A DNA stretch of 64,000 bases, taken from an uncultured Clostridia bacterium (lineage in GTDB: Bacteria > Bacillota > Clostridia > Oscillospirales > Acutalibacteraceae). The translations under genes and the position numbers were made by a program. Shown piece by piece: positions 1-7,824 of the stretch (position 1 is its first letter; each line of letters starts with the position of its first letter). The notes below the pieces were generated by a model, which was not told where the DNA came from, ran no database searches, and worked only from the letters and a program-made list of their open reading frames with translations. The stretch lies in assembly GCA_946500295.1 (NCBI GenBank), contig CAMMVF010000010.1, positions 1-64,000 of the forward strand. The letters run 5' to 3'.

Positions 1-151
1 GTATTGCCCCTTTACTCAAATAATGATAAAAGTCATCTGTGTGCATATGCACAGACTTTTCCAAATCTGATTCTTTTGCAACAGCAGATGCCGTTGTAGT
101 TTTTCCTGTCCCCGGCGCACCTGTGATTACAATAATTCTACCTTGATTCAT
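1..151 (-). CDS. P-loop NTPase/kinase-like protein (N-terminal part only)
   Basis: The reverse strand encodes about 50 residues from ATG at 151 before the window edge cuts the gene. Residues 4-19 read GRIIVITGAPGTGKTT, a Walker A loop just after the first beta strand, as in small nucleoside, shikimate or toxin-like kinases of the AAA/zeta type. A GGAGG ribosome binding site lies just upstream (reverse complement of about 161-166). A later HTDDFYHY segment could hold a substrate- or magnesium-binding Asp. The substrate cannot be told from this fragment. Confidence 0.7.
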   Translation of the reverse strand, partial: MNQGRIIVITGAPGTGKTTTASAVAKESDLEKSVHMHTDDFYHYLSKGAI

Positions 152-356
152 CTATATTTTACCTCCACAACTCCCGATTTGCTGTCTTAATTTAAATCAT
201 TTCGGCTTTTGACATCAATACTACGCACTCGACGGTATTACCTCTTTCCCACAACCCTTCAATGCCAAACTTGCCGAAAAGCGAATTTGATTAACCAAAT
301 TCAGTGCTTGGTAAGACATTAAATGCACAATACATCGTTTAACCGTATTGATGTGC

Positions 357-1142
357 TCAGCCAAAAACTTCTGCCGCGGCAACAATTTTGAGTATCTCAC
401 CGTCTACTTTATCCCGTCCATATGCATCAAAAAAACGCTCGCGATACTTATTCGTTTTCAGATTGAACCAAAGCGTCCAAGCTCCCCCAAAAAGGTCTAT
501 ATGCCTGTCACCAACGCCGCCATTGCCAACATCGATAAACCCCGAGAATTTCCATTTATTAAGAACAATATTAGGCAAACAATAGTCGCCGTGAAGTAGA
601 ACCCTGCTTTGCAAGGCGTCTTTCTCTGCAGTCAGAACAGCATAGGCTTCCTCTGCTGAGCTGTAGCCAAAACAATCAGGGAAATGAGATTTATCATAAT
701 TTCCAGTACGGTAATTCTTCTCAGCCACAGCAAGGTATTCTGCTGTCCTGTCCATGAGCGGGCAGTCTGTATAATCTGTTTCGTGCAGTTTTCTTAATTC
801 ATATGCAATGGTGTCGCATAAGCGTTCGGGGTTCGCAAGATACCCCTCATATATACAGTCCTCTCCGATAACAGCTGTCGTTAAAAGCCAATCGCTGTCG
901 TTTGAAATATAACTCAATACCTCTGCGCTAAGTCCCTTAGAGTAAAAATACTTTGTCATCCTGAATTCTTTTTCGAGCATTCCTCTGTTTGAGCATTTTA
1001 AATAGTAACCATTCCCCTTGTCAATGAAATATACTTTTGCTCCGGGTGAGGAGGAAGTATCGTAAATATTTGCCCCGGACACAAAATGCCGAATATCCTG
1101 CGGTATTTCATTTGGAATTTGATACAACAATGTTTTCTTCAT
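357..1142 (-). CDS. APH(3')-like aminoglycoside phosphotransferase family protein
   Basis: A 261-residue kinase of the aminoglycoside phosphotransferase fold, close to the roughly 264 residues usual for APH(3') enzymes. The catalytic loop is HGDYCLPN (H184, D186, N191) and the metal-binding segment is GFIDVGNGGVGDRHIDL (D204), the APH(3') pattern. K49 in YYLKC is the likely ATP-binding lysine. Family members phosphorylate the 3'-hydroxyl of kanamycin/neomycin-type drugs, but distant relatives act on other small molecules, so resistance is inferred. The ribosome binding site AGGAGA precedes the ATG. The gene starts 10 bp after the rRNA methyltransferase stop and is probably co-transcribed with it. 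No transposase or integrase is visible nearby. Confidence 0.85.
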   Translation of the reverse strand: MKKTLLYQIPNEIPQDIRHFVSGANIYDTSSSPGAKVYFIDKGNGYYLKCSNRGMLEKEFRMTKYFYSKGLSAEVLSYISNDSDWLLTTAVIGEDCIYEGYLANPERLCDTIAYELRKLHETDYTDCPLMDRTAEYLAVAEKNYRTGNYDKSHFPDCFGYSSAEEAYAVLTAEKDALQSRVLLHGDYCLPNIVLNKWKFSGFIDVGNGGVGDRHIDLFGGAWTLWFNLKTNKYRERFFDAYGRDKVDGEILKIVAAAEVFG

Positions 1143-1152
1143 TCGTCTTCTC

Positions 1153-2508
1153 CTATTTGTGGGAAAGCATTACTACCGTCTCCACATGCCCTGTCCTTGG
1201 GAACATATCCACCGGGGTGAGCTTTTTGAGGGTGTAGTTATCTTCGCCGAAAAGCTTTAAATCCCTCGCCATTGTCGCGCAGTCGCAGGAGACATATACG
1301 ACCCTATCTGGGTTTAACTGGGCTATAGTCTTTATGAGCTCGGGGTTAAGTCCCTTCCTCGGCGGATCTACCACCACTACGTCGGGGTTTACTCCGTCAG
1401 CATTTAGCTTTTCGGCGGCCTTCGAGGCATCGGCGCAGATGAATTCCGCATTGTCAATGTTATTGAGCCTTGCGTTTTCCTCGGCGTTTTCAACAGCCTG
1501 CGGGATTACCTCGACCCCGATAAGCCGCTTTGCCTTGTTCGCCATTGTAAGCCCTATCGTACCCGTGCCGCAGTAAAGGTCGAGCAAAATCTCATCTCCG
1601 CTCAAGCCGGCATACTCCGCCGCCAGAGAGTACAGCCTCTCGGCTTGGTCGTGGTTTACCTGGAAAAACGATAGGGGAGAGATGTTGAATTTTAGCCCGC
1701 ACAGCGTGTCTGTAATATAATCCTTGCCCCATACGGTGCGGCATTTTCTGCCCAAAATGACATTGGTTTTTTCCCTGTTTTCGTTGATTATCAGGCTTTT
1801 GAAGCCCTCTATCTTATCTTTAAGCAGCTGCGCCAACTCAAGCTCGCCATTAACCCTGCTTCCGTTGAGTACGAGCGTCACCATCAGCTCGCCGCTTGAC
1901 TGACCGTATCTCAAATACAAATGCCTTATCAGCCCTCGATGACTTTCTTCGTTGTACGGCTCGGGCTTGTATATTTCGCACCAGCTTTTGAATATCTCTA
2001 CCACCCTTGTAAATATCTCCGGCTGGAGCTTGCAGCCGCCGCAGTCTATTATCCTGTGGCTGCGGTAGGCGTAAAATCCCGTTATATAATTCCCGTTTCG
2101 GTCAAGCCCTACCGGGAGCTGCGCCTTGTTGCGGTAGCCGTCGGGCGATTTCGCTCCGATTATTTCTTCCACAAGCTCTCCGTCAAAGCCTCCGATCCTC
2201 TCCACTGCATCGACTACCCGCTGGCGCTTGATTTTGAGCTCTTCATCATAGCTTATATGCCTGAACACGCAGCCGCCGCAGGATTTGAATACAGGGCAGT
2301 CGGGCTTTATTCTGTGCGGCGAGGGGGTGATTATCTCCTCTATGCGCCCGATGGCATATTTTTTCGATACCTTTATTATACGGCAACGTATTGCTTCGCC
2401 GATTGCCGTACCCGCCACGAATACAGCCATTCCCTCGTGCCTTCCCACTCCGCTTCCCTCTGAGGTCATGCCGGAGATTTCAAGGCTTATTATATCGTTT
2501 TTTCTCAT
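1153..2508 (-). CDS. rlmD: 23S rRNA (uracil-C5)-methyltransferase, RlmD/TrmA family
   Basis: A 451-residue SAM-dependent RNA uracil-C5 methyltransferase. An N-terminal TRAM domain (about residues 1-60) is followed by an iron-sulfur cysteine motif beginning C71-x5-C77-x2-C80, with a further Cys in the CGGC segment. The SAM loop is LLDLYCGTGTIGLTMA, followed by VVVDPPRKGL and the catalytic-cysteine segment VYVSCDCATMARDL. Firmicute members methylate U747 and/or U1939 of 23S rRNA; which one cannot be read from the sequence. The APH-like gene follows 10 bp downstream on the same strand. Confidence 0.93.
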   Translation of the reverse strand: MRKNDIISLEISGMTSEGSGVGRHEGMAVFVAGTAIGEAIRCRIIKVSKKYAIGRIEEIITPSPHRIKPDCPVFKSCGGCVFRHISYDEELKIKRQRVVDAVERIGGFDGELVEEIIGAKSPDGYRNKAQLPVGLDRNGNYITGFYAYRSHRIIDCGGCKLQPEIFTRVVEIFKSWCEIYKPEPYNEESHRGLIRHLYLRYGQSSGELMVTLVLNGSRVNGELELAQLLKDKIEGFKSLIINENREKTNVILGRKCRTVWGKDYITDTLCGLKFNISPLSFFQVNHDQAERLYSLAAEYAGLSGDEILLDLYCGTGTIGLTMANKAKRLIGVEVIPQAVENAEENARLNNIDNAEFICADASKAAEKLNADGVNPDVVVVDPPRKGLNPELIKTIAQLNPDRVVYVSCDCATMARDLKLFGEDNYTLKKLTPVDMFPRTGHVETVVMLSHK

Positions 2509-2618
2509 TTTATTAATGCACCTCTCGCCGGGTGCGACAACGCTCTGTCTGCGCTGAAAACTGCACCTCCATTTTTATGCTCTTTATTTACGCACTTCTT
2601 TATTAGAAATTTTGATAT
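2509..2618. other. Intergenic region upstream of rlmD
   Basis: This short AT-rich stretch holds the rlmD leader. The rest of the rlmD-murC gap contains a dispersed repeat copy (2619-2695) and the murC leader, with a TATAAT at 2818-2823 and no convincing -35. I see no gene in the gap. Confidence 0.5.
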
Positions 2619-2695
2619 AACCAAGTCGCCGATGTCCCCCGCCTTTGTAGGCGGCGTAATCAAACGAGCTTGTCACGCTTTGCTCCAATTTAAAT
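2619..2695 (+). repeat. Dispersed hairpin repeat, copy 1 (short form)
   Basis: It begins AACCAAGTCGCCGATG, has a small GCC...GGC stem, then jumps directly to the terminal hairpin arm around CAAACGAGCTTGTCACGC. The middle of the full-length copies (10490, 30319) is missing. It is preceded by ATAT, as are the other copies. Confidence 0.85.
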
Positions 2696-2897
2696 AATAC
2701 ATCTTTTTCCCCTGTTTATCAAGCTAAAAAGCGCGGCGGAATAATATCTGAATCTAAGCGTAAAATAAATAATAGGAAATATTTCCAAATGGGCTTTATT
2801 TTTTCCTTTTTTCGATATATAATTAATAGGAGCTTGCCCGCTTTTAATCCTAACTGTCGGGCAGCCTGAAATAAAATACAATCGGGAAGTGTAATTT

Positions 2898-4295
2898 TTG
2901 AGAATCGAAAATCACGACTTAGACAGAGATATATTAAATAAAGTTAAGAACATTCATTTTATCGGCATTGGCGGCTCGGGAATGTGCCCGCTGGCGGAGA
3001 TACTCCATGCCGAAAATTATAATATTACCGGCTCGGATATCAGCGAGGGCGATACCCTAGCGCGAATCCGCAGCTATGGAATTGAGGTATATATGGGACA
3101 TAGAGCCGAGAATATCGACGGCGCTGAGCTTGTCGTATATACCTCGGCTGTAAAGCATGATAACCCTGAGCTTTTGGCAGCTCAGAGCAAGGGAATACCA
3201 ACAGTCGAGCGTTGTGAAATGCTTGGGCTTATATCCGACCGCTACAAAAAGTCCGTTGCGGTTGCGGGTACTCACGGAAAAACCACAACCACAGGTATGC
3301 TCACCCAGGTGCTTGTGGGCAGCGGCTATGACCCGACTGCTGTTATCGGCGGTCGTCTGCCGTATATCGGCGGCAACGGCAGAGTCGGCAGCTCTGAGGT
3401 TATGGTGTGTGAGGCGTGCGAGTATGTTGACTCGTTTTTGGAGCTGCACCCGGCTATCTCAATTATTTTGAACATCGACGCCGACCACCTCGACTACTTT
3501 GGGGACTTAAATGGAATTAAGCGCTCGTTTAAGCAGTTTGTTTCACAGACGACCGAGCTTTTGGTTGTAAACGGTGACGATGAAAACAGCTGTGAGGTCG
3601 TAGCGGACAGTAAGCTTCCAAAGCTCTACTTCGGCTTTGGAAATCACAACGACTATTATGCTGAAAATATAACTGCAATGCCGGGGGCAAGGCAGTGCTT
3701 CGACCTTATGCACGGCGGCGAAAAGCTCGCTACTGTTCATTTGAGCGTGCCCGGTAAGCACAATGTTTTAAATGCTCTTGCCTGTGCGACAGTCGCCGCA
3801 TACCTCGGGGATGACGGCGAAAAGATAGCCAAAAATCTCGAGAGCTTTAAGGGCGTTCACCGCCGCTTTGAAATTCTCGGAAAAAAATGCGGAATCACTG
3901 TTGCCGACGACTTTGCTCACCACCCGACTGAGCTCACCGCCACCTTGACCGCGGCAATGAGTATGGGATTTAAGACAGTGTGGGCTGTGTTCCAGCCTCA
4001 CACCTATTCTCGTACAGCCATGCTGCTTGACGACTTTGCCAAGGCGCTGTCCATAGCCGACAAGGTCGTGCTGTCGGAAATCTTGCCCGTCAGGGAGGTA
4101 AACACCTACAATATTTACTCCAAGGATTTGGCGGAGAAAATTGACGGCTGCGTGTGGTTTAAGACCTTTGAGGAGATAAGCGACTATGTATGCGAAAATG
4201 CGGGCGAGGGCGACCTTATCATCACCCTTGGCGGCGGCAACGTGTATATGTGCGCTAATATGATATATAAAAAGCTCAGCGAAAAAGAGGACTGA
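2898..4295 (+). CDS. murC: UDP-N-acetylmuramate--L-alanine ligase
   Basis: A 465-residue Mur ligase that adds L-alanine to UDP-MurNAc in the cytoplasm, the first peptide step of peptidoglycan synthesis. The N-terminal Rossmann loop is IHFIGIGGSGM, the ATP P-loop is GTHGKTTTTGM (about residues 121-131), and the central domain shows NIDADHLDYFG and DDFAHHPTE. Length and motif order are normal for MurC. The start is TTG at 2898 after a GGGAAGTG ribosome binding site; it fits the usual MurC N-terminus and no better ATG is present. It stands alone: downstream lie a repeat copy and a hairpin array ending in a terminator. Confidence 0.96.
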   Translation: MRIENHDLDRDILNKVKNIHFIGIGGSGMCPLAEILHAENYNITGSDISEGDTLARIRSYGIEVYMGHRAENIDGAELVVYTSAVKHDNPELLAAQSKGIPTVERCEMLGLISDRYKKSVAVAGTHGKTTTTGMLTQVLVGSGYDPTAVIGGRLPYIGGNGRVGSSEVMVCEACEYVDSFLELHPAISIILNIDADHLDYFGDLNGIKRSFKQFVSQTTELLVVNGDDENSCEVVADSKLPKLYFGFGNHNDYYAENITAMPGARQCFDLMHGGEKLATVHLSVPGKHNVLNALACATVAAYLGDDGEKIAKNLESFKGVHRRFEILGKKCGITVADDFAHHPTELTATLTAAMSMGFKTVWAVFQPHTYSRTAMLLDDFAKALSIADKVVLSEILPVREVNTYNIYSKDLAEKIDGCVWFKTFEEISDYVCENAGEGDLIITLGGGNVYMCANMIYKKLSEKED

Positions 4296-4372
4296 AACAT
4301 TTTGGCGGTAAGGAAATAATCTTGCCGCCTGCTTTGCTTTCTTGACGAAAATGGAATAAAAGAATAAAATAT

Positions 4373-4480
4373 AACCAAGTCGCCGATGTCCCCGCCGCTG
4401 TCGGCGGCGGGTTCCATTCAGAGTTTCGGTGAGGTTTAATCCCCAACCCTGAGAAGCAAAGCTCCGGGGCTGTCGCAATA
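4373..4480 (+). repeat. Dispersed hairpin repeat, copy 2 (3' end missing)
   Basis: It starts AACCAAGTCGCCGATGTC and keeps the GCCGC...GCGGC stem, the TTTCGGTGAGG arm and the GAGAAGCAAAGCTCCG hairpin. It lacks the terminal GCGTGA...TCACGC hairpin of copies 3 and 4. It lies about 80 bp after the murC stop. Confidence 0.8.
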
Positions 4481-4575
4481 AAAAGCTGATAAGTAACGGA
4501 AAAACTCTGAAATTATAGCTAGGAATCAATTATAATAAACGCAGAGCAGTAAAACGTAGGGGGTAAAGTTTAGGT

Positions 4576-4755
4576 CAAGCCTTTTTAAAGGCTTGCGGAT
4601 TCCAAAGGCAGAGCCTTTGGTCGCTGCCCGCAGGCAGCGAAATCCCCTCGCTTAAAGCGCTCGGCAAGGGGTGAATTTTTCGCCTGTGGCGAAAAAGAGG
4701 GGAAAGCCTGCAAGAGAGGCTTTCCCCTGAAAGGGGCTGTTAATGTGACAGCCCC
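4576..4755 (+). repeat. Array of seven consecutive hairpins
   Basis: Seven back-to-back inverted repeats fill about 180 bp. Their arms are CAAGCCTT/AAGGCTTG (4576-4595), CCAAAGGC/GCCTTTGG (4602-4620), TCGCTGCC/GGCAGCGA (4621-4640), CCCCT/AGGGG (4644-4671), TTTTTCGCC/GGCGAAAAA (4676-4696), GGGGAAAGCCT/AGGCTTTCCCC (4699-4727) and GGGGCTGT/ACAGCCCC (4733-4755). The last stem is followed by a T-run and can act as a terminator. The open frame on the minus strand here is a by-product of the hairpins. Confidence 0.85.
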
Positions 4756-4764
4756 AGTTTTTTT
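4733..4764 (+). terminator. Rho-independent terminator
   Basis: Stem GGGGCTGT/ACAGCCCC with a 7-nt loop, then AG and seven or more T. It is the last element of the hairpin array and probably ends transcripts arriving from murC. Confidence 0.75.
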
Positions 4765-4796
4765 ATTAAGTAAATTAAATGAAAGGATGGGGTTGT

Positions 4797-5327
4797 GTGA
4801 ACTATGCAGTAGTTTTGTATTTTGACGATGTTTCAAATAATAAAATACAATCTTTAATAAATAACACTGCGGCAAACTGCGGAAATGAATATATGGTTAA
4901 AACCGATATTCCGCCGCATATCACAATATCTTCAATTATGTCTGATAACGATGATTTGTTGATTGAAGCAATAGATGCTTTTGCAGACAGACTTACCAAA
5001 GGAGAAATTTTCTGGGCGTCAATAGGCGTATTTAATCCCAATGTTTTATTTTTATCGCCAATAATGAATGAATACTTGCTTGACCTTTGTAAGTTTGTAA
5101 ACCGACAGCTCCTGAAGGTTGGGGAGGCTGGAGACAATGGCTTTTACTTGCCATATCAATGGATGCCCCATACTACTATAGCTACTAAGCTGTCTGAAGC
5201 TGAATTATCAAAAGCCTTTGAAACTGTAAAAAATGAGTTCAAAGGTTTTGGCGGAATAGCGGACAAAATTGCACTAGCTCAGTGTAACCCGTATAAAGAA
5301 ATAAAAATATGGGAACTGAAAAAGTAA
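4797..5327 (+). CDS. 2'-5' RNA ligase / 2H phosphoesterase family protein
   Basis: About 176 residues with the two HxTx motifs that define the 2H superfamily: PPHITI (H41, T43) and MPHTTIA (H125, T127). Family members cleave or form 2',5' or cyclic phosphodiester bonds in RNA or nucleotides; the substrate here is unknown. I chose GTG at 4797 because AAAGGATGG sits at ribosome-binding distance and the protein then opens with the usual MNYAVVLYF strand. The in-frame ATG at 4779 has no ribosome binding site. The gene is alone between the hairpin array and the pckG promoter region. Confidence 0.78.
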   Translation: MNYAVVLYFDDVSNNKIQSLINNTAANCGNEYMVKTDIPPHITISSIMSDNDDLLIEAIDAFADRLTKGEIFWASIGVFNPNVLFLSPIMNEYLLDLCKFVNRQLLKVGEAGDNGFYLPYQWMPHTTIATKLSEAELSKAFETVKNEFKGFGGIADKIALAQCNPYKEIKIWELKK

Positions 5328-5597
5328 AACAATAAAGCAGGTTTGTAAGTGTTTCCGGAAAAACGCTACATACCAAAACCATGCAGGAAAGTAGGCAAGA
5401 TAATACGCTGGATGTTGATAATTTTATTTTAGTTGCCTTAATAAATGTTGACGCTTATTGACTTGCATGAATTTCAAAATTGCAAATTACTCTCTGTGAT
5501 TCTGTTAAATTTCCAGCATTTTGCAGGATTAGCAAAGAAATTATTCATAATGCTGGAAATATCCGGCTTAATTGACAGGAAATTAACAATTTGTACA
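5328..5597. other. Non-coding region upstream of the pckG promoter
   Basis: No gene is visible. The only structure is a perfect 12-bp inverted repeat, ATTTCCAGCATT at 5509-5520 and AATGCTGGAAAT at 5549-5560, 37 bp before the pckG -35 hexamer. Confidence 0.6.
5509..5560. promoter_or_regulatory. 12-bp inverted repeat, possible operator upstream of pckG
   Basis: Perfect arms ATTTCCAGCATT and AATGCTGGAAAT start 40 bp apart (28-nt loop), about four helical turns. There is no T-run, so a terminator is unlikely. A paired half-site operator is one reading. Confidence 0.4.
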
Positions 5598-5626
5598 TTG
5601 CTTATTGACAGCGGATGTATTATAAT
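5598..5626 (+). promoter_or_regulatory. Sigma-A-type promoter for pckG
   Basis: TTGCTT at 5598-5603, a 17-bp spacer and TATAAT at 5621-5626, about 44 bp before the pckG ATG. Confidence 0.7.
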
Positions 5627-5670
5627 ATATTTCAAATGAGCCCAAATTGGGTTGAAAGGGGATTATCGCA

Positions 5671-7437
5671 ATGACAAATAATAAATCGGTCCTTGCTTGG
5701 ATCGAAGAGATGAAGGAGCTGCTGACCCCGGACGAGGTAGTTTGGATCGATGGCTCAAAGGAGCAGATTGAACAACTTCGTGCGCAGGCCTGCTCTACAG
5801 GAGAGCTTATTAAGCTCAATCAGGAGAAGCTTCCGGATTGCTATCTCCACAGAACTAAAGTAAACGACGTCGCTCGTGTAGAGGACAGAACGTTTATCTG
5901 CTCCAGAAAAGAGGAGAACGCAGGTCCGACAAATAACTGGATGGATCCGCAGGAAGCTTATAAGATGCTTTTTGATATTGCAAGGGGCAGCTACAAGGGA
6001 AGAACAATGTACGTTATCCCTTATTCAATGGGACCGGTAGGTTCGCCTTTGGCTCAGATTGGTTACGAGGTAACTGATTCCATATATGTAGTGCTCAATA
6101 TGGCTATTATGACTCGTGTCGGTACAGCTGTTGAGGAGGTTCTGGGCGACAGCGAGAACTGGGTTAAGGGACTTCACTCGCGTTGTGATATCGACCCGGA
6201 GAAGAGATATATCTGCCACTTCCCGGAGGATAATTACATTATTTCCGTTAACTCCGGTTACGGTGGAAATGTTTTGCTCGGCAAGAAGTGCTTCGCTCTT
6301 AGAATTGCTTCTTATCTCGGAAAGAACAACCAGTGGATGGCAGAGCATATGCTTATTCTCGGAATCGAGAATCCACAGGGCGAGGTTAAGTATGTAACAG
6401 CTGCTTTCCCGTCCGCCTGCGGAAAAACAAACCTCGCTATGCTTATTCCGCCCGAGGGCTACAGAAATAAGGGCTACAAGGTTTGGTGTGTAGGCGATGA
6501 TATCGCTTGGATGCGCAAGGGTTCGGACGGCAGACTTTGGGCTATCAACCCTGAAAACGGCTTCTTTGGCGTTGCTCCCGGAACAAACGAAAAGTCCAAC
6601 CCGAATGCTTTGGCTTCAACTAAGAAGGGCACTATCTTTACAAACGTAGTTTTGAACAACGATGACAATACAGTATGGTGGGAGGGTCTTGACAAGAATC
6701 CGCCCGAGAACGCTACAAACTGGAAGGGCGAGCCGTGGAACGGCAAAACTTCCACTGAAAAGGGAGCTCACCCGAACAGCCGCTTTACAGCGCCTGCTGA
6801 GAACTGCCCGTGCATCAGCCCTGAGTTTAACTCGGTTACAGGTGTTCCTATTTCTGCTATTATCTTCGGTGGCAGACGTGCTCAAACAACTCCGCTTGTT
6901 TATCAGTCAAGAGACTGGGACAACGGTGTATTCGTAGGTTCTATCATGGCCTCAGAGACAACAGCCGCTGCAACAGGCGCAGTAGGTGTAGTTCGCCGCG
7001 ACCCGATGGCAATGCTGCCGTTCTGCGGTTACCATATGGGCGACTATTTCAACCACTGGTTTGAGATGGGCGAGCTTTTAGGTGACAAGGCTCCTAAGAT
7101 CTTCAATGTAAACTGGTTCCGTTTGGATGATGAGGGCAACTTCCTCTGGCCGGGCTTTGGCGACAACTTCCGTGTGCTTGAGTGGATTATCAAGCGTTGC
7201 GAGGGCGAGGCTGACGCTGAGGAAACCGCTATAGGCTATGTTCCCCATGTTGACGATATCAATATAGAGGGACTTGATATTGATAAGAAGACTCTTGAAG
7301 ATATTCTCTTTGTTGACAATGCTAAGTGGGCAAAGGAGGCCGAGGGAATCGAGGAGTTCTACAAGAAGTTTGGAGACAGACTGCCTAAGAAGCTTTCCGA
7401 TCAGCTTGCAGGTTTGAAGGAGAGACTGGCTAAGTAA
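5671..7437 (+). CDS. pckG: Phosphoenolpyruvate carboxykinase (GTP)
   Basis: A 588-residue cytosolic enzyme interconverting oxaloacetate + GTP and PEP + CO2 + GDP; in anaerobic fermenters it often works toward oxaloacetate for succinate formation. The GTP-class signature FPSACGKTNLAM is present, with the hyper-reactive cysteine at C250 in the P-loop. Upstream is YVIPYSMGPVGSPLAQIGYE, and the nucleotide segment GGRRAQTTPLV follows. Length is right for the GTP class and longer than ATP-type PckA. A GAAAGGGG ribosome binding site precedes ATG 5671. It is monocistronic, with its own promoter and a strong terminator. Confidence 0.96.
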   Translation: MTNNKSVLAWIEEMKELLTPDEVVWIDGSKEQIEQLRAQACSTGELIKLNQEKLPDCYLHRTKVNDVARVEDRTFICSRKEENAGPTNNWMDPQEAYKMLFDIARGSYKGRTMYVIPYSMGPVGSPLAQIGYEVTDSIYVVLNMAIMTRVGTAVEEVLGDSENWVKGLHSRCDIDPEKRYICHFPEDNYIISVNSGYGGNVLLGKKCFALRIASYLGKNNQWMAEHMLILGIENPQGEVKYVTAAFPSACGKTNLAMLIPPEGYRNKGYKVWCVGDDIAWMRKGSDGRLWAINPENGFFGVAPGTNEKSNPNALASTKKGTIFTNVVLNNDDNTVWWEGLDKNPPENATNWKGEPWNGKTSTEKGAHPNSRFTAPAENCPCISPEFNSVTGVPISAIIFGGRRAQTTPLVYQSRDWDNGVFVGSIMASETTAAATGAVGVVRRDPMAMLPFCGYHMGDYFNHWFEMGELLGDKAPKIFNVNWFRLDDEGNFLWPGFGDNFRVLEWIIKRCEGEADAEETAIGYVPHVDDINIEGLDIDKKTLEDILFVDNAKWAKEAEGIEEFYKKFGDRLPKKLSDQLAGLKERLAK

Positions 7438-7461
7438 GTTTGCGGTTATTCGTGAATTTTT

Positions 7462-7494
7462 GGGGCTGTACCGTTGATGGTACAGCCCCTTTTT
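7462..7494 (+). terminator. Rho-independent terminator of pckG
   Basis: Perfect 11-bp stem GGGGCTGTACC/GGTACAGCCCC with a 6-nt loop and a following T5 run, 24 bp after the stop codon. Confidence 0.92.
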
Positions 7495-7723
7495 GGGTTA
7501 ACGGTAAGATACAAGATATAGTTGTCATTGTGCTTAATATACAAAATACAGTTTTTAAATTTGGCTATAGCAGAGCTTAAATTTAGGGTAAATTTCTTTA
7601 TTTTCATATTTAAGGGGAATTCTGTGTTATAATGATGCTTGTAATTTCTTTGGATTGATTTTTTTGCTTTGAAATTAACTTCGGGGCGGGCTTTTATTTT
7701 ATGTGAATTCGGCAATTTGTCTA

Positions 7724-7752
7724 TTGCTTTTTATGGGAGCCCCTGCTATAAT
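7724..7752 (+). promoter_or_regulatory. Sigma-A-type promoter of nrdDG
   Basis: TTGCTT at 7724-7729, a 17-bp spacer and TATAAT at 7747-7752, preceded by TGC (extended -10). Confidence 0.75.
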
Positions 7753-7754
7753 GA

Positions 7755-7802
7755 ATACAAGATGTAGTTGTTTAAAGCACAAAGACCTACAATATATATT
7801 AT
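7755..7802 (+). promoter_or_regulatory. Pair of NrdR-like boxes
   Basis: Two 16-mers, 7755-7770 (ATACAAGATGTAGTTG) and 7787-7802 (CTACAATATATATTAT), match the NrdR consensus ACACwATATATwGTGT at about 11 and 12 of 16 positions. They are 32 bp apart start to start, the spacing typical of NrdR box pairs, and lie just after the -10, where bound repressor would block nrdD. Confidence 0.6.
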
Positions 7803-7824
7803 CATGGGATGGGAGAGTATTGAG

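Noticed and set aside
1921..2463. A 180-codon plus-strand frame
   Set aside because: Antisense shadow of the rRNA methyltransferase.
3768..4529. A 253-codon open frame on the minus strand
   Set aside because: It lies antisense to murC, which has complete family motifs; its translation resembles no domain and it runs into a repeat.
4585..4875. A 96-codon minus-strand frame
   Set aside because: Produced by the hairpin array; the sequence is palindrome-driven.
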